DNA of 46,214 nucleotides from Candidatus Brocadiia bacterium (GTDB taxonomy: Bacteria > Planctomycetota > PUPC01): positions 1 through 46,214 of the forward strand of contig JAUWIN010000007.1 of NCBI GenBank assembly GCA_030605345.1, given 5' to 3'. The notes below the pieces were generated by a model. That model ran no database searches, was not told the origin of the DNA, and saw nothing but the letters and a program-made list of their open reading frames with translations. This document shows, piece by piece, positions 33,784-43,137 of the stretch. A program made the position numbers and the translations under genes. Position 1 is the stretch's first letter; each line of letters opens with the position of its first letter.

Positions 33784-33836
33784 GTGCGTTGTCCCTAACG
33801 GTTTGGTTTGCTCTCCATTTGGCGCGAAAGACCGAG

Positions 33837-33864
33837 ATTTTATCGCCCATCTCCGCACTGTCAA
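33837..33864 (-). promoter_or_regulatory. sigma70-type promoter of the small-protein operon
   Basis: On the minus strand TTGACA (33859-33864), a 16-nt spacer and TAAAAT (33837-33842). It serves the 59-aa ORF and mS38-like gene, and perhaps tRNA-Pro by read-through. Confidence 0.7.
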
Positions 33865-33966
33865 TCTTTTTCGGCGCTTTTTTTTGAGACCGGCTCTGGC
33901 CAATCCGTTATCCAGGCCTGGCTGGGGGCGTTGCACACTCAGGGCCGGCGGCTTACAATCAGGCTT

Positions 33967-34809
33967 ATGAGCCGATACTGGTTGACAGCGGAGACAGCGG
34001 AAAAGTTGCTGGGTTCCATGAGTGAGGGTGCGAGTGTGTTTGATTGCTCACTCGACCTCGGTCTGTCGCGGCAGCAGGTACAACTCACCCCGCAGGGGTT
34101 GCATCTAGCTGGGCGAGGGAAGGGGACCGCCGCCGAACTTCGTGAGGTCGCCGCCGCGGGCAGGACCGTATTCCTGTTTGAGGTGGGCCGGATGGCGCCG
34201 GTCCAAATTTCGGGCGACTACTTCTATAAACTGGTGCCGACCGACGAGGCGCCGACAATCGAGATCAGCGGCATCCAGATGCACCGGACGACCGGGACAA
34301 GGCCCTTCCAAAACGCTCGGGCGTCTGCGCTGACCGTCGTTCGCAAGGGCGTGAGTGTGCTCGATACGTGCGGCGGGCTGGGCTATACGGCGATTGCGGC
34401 GGCGCGACTGGGTGCGGCCCAAGTGGTCTCCGTCGAGGTTGACCCTAATGTGCTTGCTATCGCCCGACAGAATCCGTGGTCGGCGGACTACTTCACAAAC
34501 CCAGCCATAACAGTGGTGGAAGCGGACAGCGCCGAGTTTCTCGCAGGCCAGCCGGACGGCAGGTTCGACCGTGTGATCCACGACCCGCCGCGGTTTTCGC
34601 GAGGAGGGGAGCTTTACGGCGGGGAGTTCTACCGCCAGCTGGCGCGGCTCCTCGGCCGAGGCGGGCGGCTTTTTCACTATACCGGCAAGCCGTATTCGCG
34701 CCGGCACGGAGACTCATTTGTTCGAGGAGTGACAGAACGGCTGCGAGCAGCGGGGTTCAGCGTCAGGCGAGCCGAACATCTCCAGGGGCTCGTGGCCCGG
34801 CTGGCGTAG
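33967..34809 (+). CDS. class I SAM-dependent methyltransferase, archaeal type (COG2521-like)
   Basis: A 280-aa protein. The SAM-binding motif I is VLDTCGGLGYTA (131-142) and the acidic strand end VEVDP (156-160). Motif IV is HDPPRFS (205-211), typical of amino- or RNA-methylases. The N-terminal 120 residues form an extra domain, and the segment around RTTGTRPFQNARASA resembles COG2521 proteins, described mainly from archaea. The substrate is probably RNA or protein. The start at 33967 has only a weak RBS. It is divergent from the small-protein operon. Confidence 0.75.
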   Translation: MSRYWLTAETAEKLLGSMSEGASVFDCSLDLGLSRQQVQLTPQGLHLAGRGKGTAAELREVAAAGRTVFLFEVGRMAPVQISGDYFYKLVPTDEAPTIEISGIQMHRTTGTRPFQNARASALTVVRKGVSVLDTCGGLGYTAIAAARLGAAQVVSVEVDPNVLAIARQNPWSADYFTNPAITVVEADSAEFLAGQPDGRFDRVIHDPPRFSRGGELYGGEFYRQLARLLGRGGRLFHYTGKPYSRRHGDSFVRGVTERLRAAGFSVRRAEHLQGLVARLA

Positions 34810-34867
34810 CCAAAAGGAGCACGGATACATTTTACAATTTCAAACATATTTCGTGCGTCATTTGGTG

Positions 34868-34873
34868 TATAAT
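34868..34873 (+). promoter_or_regulatory. -10 element before the Flp pilin gene
   Basis: A perfect TATAAT lies 8 bp before the ATG at 34882, so transcription would begin at or next to the start codon. No good -35 is seen. Either the message is leaderless or an upstream promoter also reads through. Confidence 0.4.
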
Positions 34874-34881
34874 TAGAACAG

Positions 34882-35064
34882 ATGAAACGAATAGATAAAG
34901 AAGGTGAGCGGCAGTTGGGGCAGGAAGGACAGACGCTGGTTGAATATGCCTTGCTCACCGCGTTATGCGTCCTAGTTCTGATGGGTGCAACGGTTGCCGT
35001 TCTGGACGCGGCTGCCAGTTTTTATATTGATGTGACGCGGCTGATATGTTTGCCGCTTCCGTAG
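34882..35064 (+). CDS. flp: Flp/Fap-type pilin
   Basis: A 60-aa type IVb pilin. The charged leader ends QEG, cleavage is expected after Gly16, and the mature protein begins QTLVEYALLTAL with Glu at position +5. A hydrophobic helix follows. A TTG at codon 12 would leave too short a leader, so the ATG is kept. It is the likely structural subunit of a Tad pilus and heads the cluster. Confidence 0.9.
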   Translation: MKRIDKEGERQLGQEGQTLVEYALLTALCVLVLMGATVAVLDAAASFYIDVTRLICLPLP

Positions 35065-35110
35065 AAACCGCCGTGACCGACGGCGGCAGGCAGTTCAGGA
35101 CAAGGATGAG

Positions 35111-35362
35111 ATGGAAATGTTAGGAATGTTTGGAAGTTTGCTGTGGCGGAAGAAGAAGACGTTGGGACAGACGGTGGCTGAGTACGCGTTGATTGTGGCA
35201 CTGGTGGCCATCGCCAGCATTGGCATTCTGAAACTGTTCGGGAATCACCTTCGCGACCTTTACCACGTAATGACGCAGCGACTCGCGGGTAAGGAAGATG
35301 CAACCCAGACGGACAAGTTCGACGAGAGCGAAGTTGAGCACGGCCTGGGCGACGCGCTATAA
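35111..35362 (+). CDS. second Flp-type pilin
   Basis: An 83-aa pilin-like protein. The leader ends KTLG, then mature QTVAEYALIVALVAIASIG with Glu +5. The C-terminal extension (about 40 residues, acidic) is longer than in classic Flp and may be surface exposed or lie at the tip. It starts 46 bp after the first pilin with AAGGATGAG before the ATG. It may be a second major pilin or a minor one. Confidence 0.85.
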   Translation: MEMLGMFGSLLWRKKKTLGQTVAEYALIVALVAIASIGILKLFGNHLRDLYHVMTQRLAGKEDATQTDKFDESEVEHGLGDAL

Positions 35363-35398
35363 GGGCGCTGTTGGGCCCAAACCAGAGGACCTGGCCTT

Positions 35399-35977
35399 AT
35401 GAGTCCCACGGACGCTATCGCTTTCGCCTGCGATTGCGTCCTCCTTGCGCTGCTCGGTGTGGCGCTGTACACCGACCTGACGCGTGGCAAAGTGTACAAT
35501 TGGTGCACGGTCCCGGCGATTTTGCTTGGGCTGTTGATGCGGTACGTGGCGGGCGCACTCGAAACGGCGCAGGGGAACGTGCTCGCAGACGCCTTAGGCC
35601 GGCCGCTGATTGACGGGCTTTTGGGCTTGGCACTGGCGCTGGGCATCTTTGGTTTTGCATATCTGTTTCACATGCTGGGCGGCGGTGACGTGAAGTTGAT
35701 GTGTGCGGTTGGCGCTCTGATGGGCTGGCGGTTCTTCTTCAATGCGGCGGTGTTCACCGCCTGCGCCGGAGCGCTCATCGCCGTTGGAGTGTTGATATGG
35801 CGTGGAAGGCTTGTGGAAGGACTCAAGAGCAGCCTCCTGGCATTGTTTGCGCCTGCGAAATTCCGAAAGCGCCGCAGCTCCTTACCGGCTGAGGCGCCGG
35901 AACTGATGACCATTCCGTACACTGCGGCCATTGTGATCGGGACGGTTGCGGCGTGGGTTTTGAACACGGCGTTTTGA
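35399..35977 (+). CDS. cpaA: prepilin peptidase (A24 family, TadV/CpaA)
   Basis: A 192-aa membrane aspartic peptidase that cleaves the leader of Flp prepilins at the inner membrane. The two catalytic Asp are Asp26 (YTDLTRGKVYNW) and Asp97 in the GGGD motif (94-97). About six transmembrane segments are visible. It lacks the N-terminal methylase domain of PilD, as usual for TadV. It sits directly after the two pilin genes. Confidence 0.93.
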   Translation: MSPTDAIAFACDCVLLALLGVALYTDLTRGKVYNWCTVPAILLGLLMRYVAGALETAQGNVLADALGRPLIDGLLGLALALGIFGFAYLFHMLGGGDVKLMCAVGALMGWRFFFNAAVFTACAGALIAVGVLIWRGRLVEGLKSSLLALFAPAKFRKRRSSLPAEAPELMTIPYTAAIVIGTVAAWVLNTAF

Positions 35978-36023
35978 GGCGGAGGCGGGCGGCCGCCTCT
36001 CCTGGCAGTTGACGAGGTGACCT

Positions 36024-36590
36024 GTGAGGATTGGACGGCAAAAAGGACAGGCCATCGCCGAGTTTGCGATTGTCCTTCCTCTGCTGTTGATGCTCGGGCT
36101 GGGGATCGTACAGATTTCGCTGATGTTCGTCGCCAAGTCAGTGGTGGAGTATGCGGCTTTTGCTGCGGCACGCGCCGAGGTCGTCGGCGAGAGCCCGGAG
36201 CGTGCCGCTGAAATGGTTTGCAGCACCATAGCCGGACCATCATACACACAGGGGACAGGCGAACCAATCACAGTGCCCGGCTGGGGCGTCCTGCCCAGGT
36301 CTGAATCGTCCTCCGTCAAGACCAGTGTCGAGGTCCTGGATGCGTCCGGCGACGGCAATGGCGAGGTGACGGTGGAGGTGACGCATCTCTACGAACTGGT
36401 CGTCCCGGTGGTGAGCCTGATTTTCAGGCCGGTCTCGGAGCCGGCCCAGCCGGGCCAGGTGCCCGAGGGGCTTTTCGTCAGTGCCAACAACGCGCCCCAC
36501 ATGGTATTGAAGAGCCGATACACCCGACCGGTGCCCTGGGAAAAGGAAATAGAAGGGGTCCGGGGTCATCCGGTGATACCGGACCTGTGA
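36024..36590 (+). CDS. TadE-like pseudopilin
   Basis: A 188-aa protein with a short charged N terminus (RIGRQKGQAIAEFAIVLPLLLML), matching the TadE pattern G-Q-x-x-x-E-F-A with one membrane helix. The rest is periplasmic and beta-rich. The start is GTG at 36024. TadE-type proteins are cleaved pseudopilins needed for pilus assembly. It ends in a GTGA overlap with an alternative start of the next gene. Confidence 0.82.
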   Translation: MRIGRQKGQAIAEFAIVLPLLLMLGLGIVQISLMFVAKSVVEYAAFAAARAEVVGESPERAAEMVCSTIAGPSYTQGTGEPITVPGWGVLPRSESSSVKTSVEVLDASGDGNGEVTVEVTHLYELVVPVVSLIFRPVSEPAQPGQVPEGLFVSANNAPHMVLKSRYTRPVPWEKEIEGVRGHPVIPDL

Positions 36591-36643
36591 CGCGGGAAGC
36601 GCGGACCGGTGTCCGGATTTCGGGGCGACAGCGGAGCATCGCG

Positions 36644-38911
36644 ATGAGACTGACGCGTGATACAAATGGCCAGACGATGGTGTTCGGCGCCATCTCGCTG
36701 TTTATACTCGTGAGTTTTACCGCGATGGTGTTCAACGTCGGCCAGGTGGTTTCGCACCGCGTCGAGGTGCAGAACGCTGCCGACGCCGCCGCGCGCAGCG
36801 GCGCTCTCACCGAAGCCAACCTCGTCTCAACAGTCGCTTTTCTCAACGATGGCATGGCCTACATCTATTACAACATGATGCGCTACGCGACCAACGTCAC
36901 CGTGTTCGGCGTGCTCGCCGAGCTGAAGGAGACCGGCCCGCCGTATCCCAGCGACGGTCTTGTCGGGGTGTCAAATCCCGTGGCCCGATACAACTGGGCA
37001 TTCAGCCAGGCGGACACTTGGATACCGCGCTGCAAGACTTGGCTCAATGTGATCAGCCGGATCGAACGCGCCATCGCACTCAGCGGCGACTTGTTGGTCA
37101 AGCGCGAGATACGGCGCAGCGCTGTGGCGAATGCTGCCCACGACGTCGGTGGGGCAGAGAAGGGCATAGAGGCCGTCGCACTGTTCCCAGACTTCGACCT
37201 CCTTCCGCATGGCGGCGGATACCTGCGGCTCGACATCGACCAGATCGACCCGGACAATGGCTGGCACATTGTCTCAAACACAGGCTACATGATCGAAATC
37301 CGCCGCCTCGGTGACTACCACTGGCTGATAACAAGTACAGGCGGCGTGCAGATCGAAATCCGCCGGCTCGGACCGAACCACTACGTCCTCACCACGTCAA
37401 ACCAAGCGCTGGAAATCGAACGGCCCTCCAGTGACCACGTAATCATCAAGGTGACCGGGCCGAACCCGATGCACATCAATTGCCGGTATCTCGACGGGAT
37501 CGGCTGGGCGGTCAACGCCGTTTCGCCCGACGTGAAGGTCAACTACGTCCCGTTCCGTGACGGCGGATTCCGCATCACCTGTGTCCCCGGCGGCTCGATG
37601 GCCGTGCGCCGCGGGCCCGACGGCAGGCTCCAGCAGTGGAACGGATACAGCTGGGTCCCCATACCGGGCGACCGGGACGAGATTACCATCGGCGACAAGA
37701 CCATTCCCGTCCAACGCTCGAATACCGTCGCCCTCCCAGGCAACGCGTTGCTGGACCTGCCTAACACCGTCCGCCTCGGGCCAGTTACATACCACATACC
37801 GGACAGAGTTGAGATCGGGAACACAGGTATCCAGCTCCGCCGCGACAGCGTCCGCATCACCGCCAGGGTATGGCTCGCAACATTTGTTATCGACGACATG
37901 GGCGAACTGCCATATCTGGAGGTTAACGGCCTGACCACTAGGGACGCCGACGACTGCTGGCGAGTCATCAGCGAACGCGGCACCCGCCACCGCCTCCAGT
38001 GGCCGGACCCGAGGGATAACTTCTGGATCTACGAATATGCCTCCAACGCCTCATACCTGTTTGGCGACGGCATGCGCCGCCTGGCACATCACGCTATCCA
38101 GGACAACGACCCCTACGTTCAGACGCATGCCGGCTTGGAGCCAGCATGGACAGAATGGTTCAACCCGGTGACCGGGAATCTTGTCACGCCTGACGCATAC
38201 CACCAGTCCCGTCGTTCCTGGGACCCGGACCTCACAAACTACGTCGACGCCAACGGCAATGAGTACGTGCGGAAGTTCGCCACCGACATGTTCCACCGCA
38301 ACAACAGGAAATACGTAAGTGTCGATCTCAACGCTGTGCCGAGACCGCTGCGTCTGACCGACGACTTCCTCAAGTTCGGCATCAATGTCGCCGTCTGGCG
38401 CGACAAAGATACAGCTATGCTCGAAGGCGGCCGGAAAGGTGTGCTGCGGTTCAACCTGTTCGAGAACCCGCCCTGGGGCTACTTTGCCGTGGCGAGCGCC
38501 CGGTGCGCGTTCCTGGACAATACGGCTTATACGCCGCAGTGGCGCACCACGTTCGACACCAGCGCCGAAATCAGTTCCTGGGTCGAGCACAGTTACCAGA
38601 ACCTCTACGAGCCAGTGTGGACGGCGATGCTGGTCTCCACCGCCGACGCGGTCAGAAGCGAACACATCGACGCCATCGCGCCGGACACCGGCGCGAACTT
38701 CCTGTGGCGCGGCCTCGCCGGAGGACACCACACTTGGGTATGGCACAGCCGCGGCGGAGCGCGCTGGCATGACCCCGATCCGCCGGAAGAATTCATACAG
38801 TTCAGGAGACCGCGTGACGACGTCGCCGCGAAGTTCAGGAACATGCGAAACCGGCAGGGAGCGCGGTTCGATTATACCTCGCCCGACCTGCCAGAGGCCA
38901 TAGACCACTAA
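36644..38911 (+). CDS. large TadG-like protein with internal beta repeats
   Basis: A 755-aa protein. The N terminus (DTNGQTMVFGAISLFILVSF) has the Tad/TadG helix, followed by HRVEVQNAADAAARSGAL, the hallmark of TadG-like proteins. No von Willebrand A domain is seen. Residues about 194-293 contain tandem repeats of about 20 aa (IEIRRLG, then IEIRRLG, then LEIERPS), and a further beta-rich region follows to about 430. The ATG at 36644 with GGAG at 36632-36635 is preferred; GTG 36587 overlaps the previous stop. It is probably a surface or pilus-associated structural protein. The long C-terminal part matches no family I know. Confidence 0.75.
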   Translation: MRLTRDTNGQTMVFGAISLFILVSFTAMVFNVGQVVSHRVEVQNAADAAARSGALTEANLVSTVAFLNDGMAYIYYNMMRYATNVTVFGVLAELKETGPPYPSDGLVGVSNPVARYNWAFSQADTWIPRCKTWLNVISRIERAIALSGDLLVKREIRRSAVANAAHDVGGAEKGIEAVALFPDFDLLPHGGGYLRLDIDQIDPDNGWHIVSNTGYMIEIRRLGDYHWLITSTGGVQIEIRRLGPNHYVLTTSNQALEIERPSSDHVIIKVTGPNPMHINCRYLDGIGWAVNAVSPDVKVNYVPFRDGGFRITCVPGGSMAVRRGPDGRLQQWNGYSWVPIPGDRDEITIGDKTIPVQRSNTVALPGNALLDLPNTVRLGPVTYHIPDRVEIGNTGIQLRRDSVRITARVWLATFVIDDMGELPYLEVNGLTTRDADDCWRVISERGTRHRLQWPDPRDNFWIYEYASNASYLFGDGMRRLAHHAIQDNDPYVQTHAGLEPAWTEWFNPVTGNLVTPDAYHQSRRSWDPDLTNYVDANGNEYVRKFATDMFHRNNRKYVSVDLNAVPRPLRLTDDFLKFGINVAVWRDKDTAMLEGGRKGVLRFNLFENPPWGYFAVASARCAFLDNTAYTPQWRTTFDTSAEISSWVEHSYQNLYEPVWTAMLVSTADAVRSEHIDAIAPDTGANFLWRGLAGGHHTWVWHSRGGARWHDPDPPEEFIQFRRPRDDVAAKFRNMRNRQGARFDYTSPDLPEAIDH

Positions 38912-38922
38912 AGGGGCCGATT

Positions 38923-39714
38923 ATGTGTCCTCATCGAAGCTCTCACCTCGACCTGGCGGTTGCGAGCCAGACGCACCATGTCCGGGCCAGTGCGGCGGTC
39001 GAACTCATCATCATGCTGCCAGTGTTTCTGCTCATATTGTTCGCCATGCTGTATGTGGGAGAACTCTCCCTGTATAAGGGGCGCACACACTTCGGCGGGC
39101 AATACGCAATGGACGCCGCCGGCGACCAGAGCGAGCAGGGCCCGGTCAGAGGAACCGTTACTGACAAGCTCTATCCCAGCCCGGTTGGCGAACTTACCGT
39201 CGCCGAATCACCGCCGGAACCAGCCGACATCCCAGAGGATGGCGAACTGAGCACGGTCTTCGACGAAATGTGCGAGGTGGTCTATTCGACTGTTGCGACC
39301 GGGCGATACGTCCTCTCCGGTGGCCGCCTCCGGTTCGTCGTCAGCACCTACCAGAGCCAGAGACTCTCGAGGGATGGTCAATACGTCGTCGCTCACGGGC
39401 TCCGCGATTACCCCGTGCCGGAATTGTGCACCGACCTGCTTCAGGGCTGGGAGAAGCGCAACCGAGTTGATCTGACCTATTCTTACCATCCGGATTACAT
39501 TGACATCGGTCGGTGGGCGCTGGAGCCGGTGGAGCTCTCCACACGGTTCCAGGCGGCCATCCGCGCCGACAAAAAGCGCGAGGTGACCGACCCGCCGCGC
39601 GGGGCGAACCACCAAATCGACACCGTCACCGCCGACCCCCGGATGACCAATTGCGGCCAACTGCCGCACTACCCCAGCTTCTTCGGCGACGCGAGGTTCT
39701 GGAAACCTGACTGA
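38923..39714 (+). CDS. TadE-like protein with longer periplasmic domain
   Basis: A 263-aa protein. The hydrophobic segment AAVELIIMLPVFLLILFAML with Glu after the cleavage-like position is TadE/pilin-like, preceded by a longer than usual leader (about 25 residues). The rest is extracytoplasmic with several cysteines. It follows the TadG-like gene by 11 bp. Confidence 0.7.
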   Translation: MCPHRSSHLDLAVASQTHHVRASAAVELIIMLPVFLLILFAMLYVGELSLYKGRTHFGGQYAMDAAGDQSEQGPVRGTVTDKLYPSPVGELTVAESPPEPADIPEDGELSTVFDEMCEVVYSTVATGRYVLSGGRLRFVVSTYQSQRLSRDGQYVVAHGLRDYPVPELCTDLLQGWEKRNRVDLTYSYHPDYIDIGRWALEPVELSTRFQAAIRADKKREVTDPPRGANHQIDTVTADPRMTNCGQLPHYPSFFGDARFWKPD

Positions 39715-39732
39715 GGGCAGAGAGGCAACGCG

Positions 39733-40566
39733 ATGAATAAACGCGGCTCCGGCGTCTTCTGGCGAGTGCTTCTAATCCTTGCTGTTTCGGCCGTCATTGT
39801 CGGGCTGGCGGCATATCAGGGCAGGGCAATTGTGGGGAACTCTCGTCCGCAGTATCACGTCCGTTCCGGCCCGGCGGTCTTGGAGCCTGTGGAAGGCTCG
39901 GAGTTTGTCCGCTCCTACCCCGTGGTATTCAACGGTTTGGAAACAACGTTCGGACACTACACCTCACGGCTCAGCCCGGATGAAGTTGTTCGCAAGTACC
40001 GGCAGAAATTATCTGAGCGTAACGAAGTAAGCCGTCGGCGCGCGGACGTGCCGGGGCTTTGTTCGGACGCGGCCGGTTGTTCCGTTCTTTCTTATGCAAC
40101 CGAAGACGGGAGCATCATGGGCATCGTCGCATTCGCCGGGCGCGAATCCGGCGGTTCAGAATACTTCGTCGGGCGGATGCCAGCAGCGCGTTCGCCGCAG
40201 GAACCGGACGGCGACTGTCCCGGGCGCCAGCCGACGGGCGTGCCCAAGCCCAGGCATTCCACCCGCACCATGTGCATCGAGAACCTCGGTGGCCTACCCT
40301 CGGTGATGGCCTTCTACGAGGGGTGGGGCCGCCCGAGCGGAATCGTCGAAGACCTGCGCCACGATATGGCCGAAAACCGCTGGAAGGAGCGCCGCGAGTC
40401 GAGCAAGACCCTCACGGCGAATTACGAAGGTAACTCCTTGCTTTCGTTTTGCCGCCGCCGCGAGCAGTGCATCGTCGGGGTTGACCAGGAGCGCAAAACA
40501 GGTAAGATAGTGATTATGATATTTTGGGCAGAGCGGCCTTGGCTCCCCGAGGAGACGGCGCTTTAG
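39733..40566 (+). CDS. unknown membrane-anchored protein of the Tad cluster
   Basis: A 277-aa protein with one N-terminal membrane anchor (FWRVLLILAVSAVIVGLAAY) and a periplasmic part with several cysteines (GLCSDAAGCSV, CRRREQC) that could form disulfides. I recognise no family. It starts 18 bp after the TadE-like gene and lies before CpaB. It is inferred to be an accessory pilus factor. Confidence 0.6.
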   Translation: MNKRGSGVFWRVLLILAVSAVIVGLAAYQGRAIVGNSRPQYHVRSGPAVLEPVEGSEFVRSYPVVFNGLETTFGHYTSRLSPDEVVRKYRQKLSERNEVSRRRADVPGLCSDAAGCSVLSYATEDGSIMGIVAFAGRESGGSEYFVGRMPAARSPQEPDGDCPGRQPTGVPKPRHSTRTMCIENLGGLPSVMAFYEGWGRPSGIVEDLRHDMAENRWKERRESSKTLTANYEGNSLLSFCRRREQCIVGVDQERKTGKIVIMIFWAERPWLPEETAL

Positions 40567-40605
40567 CGCCGGCCGCCGACCCTGGCCACGTTCAGGAGGA
40601 ATATC

Positions 40606-41406
40606 GTGAAATCAAAAGTAGCCTTGGCGGTCGCAATTGCTCTTGCTGTTCTCGCCGCCGTTGGCATCCGCGCCTTTCTGACCCGGGCGAAGCATGAGTT
40701 TCGCGGGGAGCAGAAGATGGTGCCGGTGCTTATCGCCGCGAAAAACATCACGAAGGGCAACCCGGTGTACAGTGACATGGTGACTAAGGACAATTTCGAC
40801 CAGCGCGTGGTCCAGGACGGACGCACTGTATTCCCCTCCCAGCTCGGCAAAATCGTGGGGAAGACAATCCTCAAAGATGTCCGCGCAGGCGAGCCAATCT
40901 TGTGGTCGTACTTTTCCACCAGGGCAGAGAAGAAAGACCCGGCACGCGGCCTTCCCCTGGGCTATCGCCAGATCACCATCCCGGTGGACAAGGTGACCGG
41001 CTGCGCCGGGCGGCTGTTGCCGGGGACGGTCGTGGACGTGCTGGCGACACTCCGCGTCCCCCGTGACGCCAGAGGGGCCGTCGAACCGGTGACCCAGATC
41101 GTGCTCACCAATATGCGCGTCGAAGCGCCGGACCTCCGCTCCCGCGAGGGGTACACCTTCCTCTCCGCAAGGGAACAGCGAGACTACGCCGCATACTCCA
41201 CCGTTACGCTCCGCGCACTCCCGCTCCAAGCCACGCTGCTCGCGTTCCTTGCCGACCAAGCAAAGATACACCTGGTCATACGCAGCCCTGATGACCCCAC
41301 GGGACAAGACCCCACGAAACTGGAAAAAGTCACGCTCGACCAGCTCGACGCCCTGATTGAGAAGGCGTCAAAAGCGAAACCGCTGGCCGCCGAGTCAGCA
41401 CCATAG
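40606..41406 (+). CDS. cpaB: Flp pilus assembly protein CpaB/RcpC
   Basis: A 266-aa CpaB protein. The N-terminal membrane helix is followed by a SAF domain (VPVLIAAKNITKGNPVYSDMV, LGKIVGKTILKDVRAGEPIL) and the RcpC-type second part (LPGTVVDVLATLRVP). It acts in the periplasm with the secretin. The start is GTG at 40606 with AGGAGG upstream. The secretin partner is not found in the window. Confidence 0.93.
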   Translation: MKSKVALAVAIALAVLAAVGIRAFLTRAKHEFRGEQKMVPVLIAAKNITKGNPVYSDMVTKDNFDQRVVQDGRTVFPSQLGKIVGKTILKDVRAGEPILWSYFSTRAEKKDPARGLPLGYRQITIPVDKVTGCAGRLLPGTVVDVLATLRVPRDARGAVEPVTQIVLTNMRVEAPDLRSREGYTFLSAREQRDYAAYSTVTLRALPLQATLLAFLADQAKIHLVIRSPDDPTGQDPTKLEKVTLDQLDALIEKASKAKPLAAESAP

Positions 41407-41432
41407 CCCGCAGCCGGTCAGGAGGCAAAGAC

Positions 41433-43115
41433 TTGGCCCATCTGCTCATAACTGACCGCCGGGACGGAAGCCAGCGCCAAGTGGTCGTTGACCGGGCCCG
41501 CTTTGTCATCGGAAAAAAGCCCTCCTGCCAGCTCACGCTGGACAGAACTAACATCTCGCGGGAACACTGCGAAATTGTCTCCACCGACGGCGGGTACCGC
41601 ATTCGGGACCTGAACAGCCGGAACGGCACCTTCATCAACAACAAGAAAATCGACGGCGAAGCCCCCATCGCCGACGGAGCTGTCATCCAGCTTGGCGACT
41701 TCACCCTCCTGTTCGGCATAGAGCCGGAGAGCCCGGAGGCCGGCGGCGGAGCCCAGCCGCAGGAGCCCGCTGTCCGCTCTCAGGAAGCGAAGCCGCCCGC
41801 GCCCGCTGCAGCCAAGCCTAAGGTGCCCGGAAGGCAAGAACAGCGCTGCACCCCGCCTGAGCTCAAGCGCAAGATCCACGACATGCTTATTTCAGACCTC
41901 GACCTTCGGCACGTCGACCTGAGCAAGGTTCCGTCTCGAGAAGTCCGCCGCCGCACCGAGAAAGTCATCGAAAACATCATCAACAAAGTCGCCGACGAGA
42001 TGCCGGTGTGGCTTTCCAACAAGGCCCTGGTCAAGGAGGTCGCAGACGAGGCTCTGGGGCTGGGGCCAATTGAAGCGCTCCTGGCGGACGAGGAAGTGGA
42101 CGAGATCATGGTCAACGGATGGAGTCGGGTGTATGTGGAGAAACACGGCAAGATCGAGCTGACCGACAAACGCTTCACCGACGACCGCCAGGTTATGGAG
42201 GTGATCCGTCGGATTCTGGCGCCCATCGGCCGACGGGTGGACGAGAGCAGCCCGATGGTGGATGCTCGCCTTTCCGACGGCTCGCGGGTCAACGCCATCA
42301 TTCCCCCGCTCTCGTTGAGTGGGCCGGTGGTGACCATTAGAAAGTTCGCCTCGAACCCCTTTACCATACGCGACCTCATCAACTTCGGCACGCTCACGCC
42401 GCAGGTGGCCGCGTATCTCAAACTGTGCGTGGAGAGCCGCCGGAACGTCGTCATATCTGGCGGCACCGGCTCCGGTAAAACCACCCTTCTCAACGTGCTC
42501 TCGGGATACGTCCCGCACGACGAGCGCATCGTCACCATAGAGGACACCGCGGAGCTCAAACTGCCGCAGGAACACGTCGTCTCACTCGAATCAAAGCCCC
42601 CCAACATCGAAAACAAAGGGGCCATTCCGATTCGTCAACTTGTAATCAACAGCCTCCGCATGCGACCCGACCGGATCGTCGTAGGCGAGTGCCGTGGCGC
42701 CGAGGCCCTGGACATGCTGCAAGCGATGAACACCGGTCACGACGGCTCCCTCACCACCATCCACGCCAACTCGCCCCGCGACTGCCTCTCGCGCCTGGAA
42801 ACGCTTGTCCTCATGGCGGGGATGGAGCTGCCGTCCCACGCCATACGCGGCCAGATCGCCTCAGCCATCAACATGATGGTCCAGATAGCAAGGCAAAGCG
42901 ACGGGAAGCGGAGGGTAACCTCGGTCACCGAAATCGCCGGAATGGAGCAGGATGTGATCACACTCCAGGAGGTATTCAAGTTCGAGCAGACCGGGGTGGG
43001 CCGACGAGGGGAAGTTATCGGCACCCACAAATCCACCGGCTCCATACCAACCTTCGTCCACGACTTCCGCAAGCGCGGCCACGAGATCGACATGAACATG
43101 TTCGCCCAGGCCTGA
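41433..43115 (+). CDS. cpaF: FHA-domain fused Tad pilus ATPase CpaF/TadA
   Basis: A 560-aa fusion. Residues 8-95 are a forkhead-associated domain ([30 protein letters not shown]), a phosphothreonine-binding fold. Residues 145-540 are the CpaF/TadA secretion ATPase with Walker A GGTGSGKT (343-350), [11 protein letters not shown], Walker [10 protein letters not shown] (414-422) and the TTIHANSP box. The linker is Pro/Ala-rich. The start is TTG with AGGAGG at 41420-41425. Tad ATPases normally lack the FHA part, so pilus assembly may be tied to Ser/Thr kinase signalling, though no kinase is encoded in the window. Confidence 0.95.
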   Translation: MAHLLITDRRDGSQRQVVVDRARFVIGKKPSCQLTLDRTNISREHCEIVSTDGGYRIRDLNSRNGTFINNKKIDGEAPIADGAVIQLGDFTLLFGIEPESPEAGGGAQPQEPAVRSQEAKPPAPAAAKPKVPGRQEQRCTPPELKRKIHDMLISDLDLRHVDLSKVPSREVRRRTEKVIENIINKVADEMPVWLSNKALVKEVADEALGLGPIEALLADEEVDEIMVNGWSRVYVEKHGKIELTDKRFTDDRQVMEVIRRILAPIGRRVDESSPMVDARLSDGSRVNAIIPPLSLSGPVVTIRKFASNPFTIRDLINFGTLTPQVAAYLKLCVESRRNVVISGGTGSGKTTLLNVLSGYVPHDERIVTIEDTAELKLPQEHVVSLESKPPNIENKGAIPIRQLVINSLRMRPDRIVVGECRGAEALDMLQAMNTGHDGSLTTIHANSPRDCLSRLETLVLMAGMELPSHAIRGQIASAINMMVQIARQSDGKRRVTSVTEIAGMEQDVITLQEVFKFEQTGVGRRGEVIGTHKSTGSIPTFVHDFRKRGHEIDMNMFAQA

Positions 43116-43137
43116 CGAGAAGAGCGAGGAACTGCGG

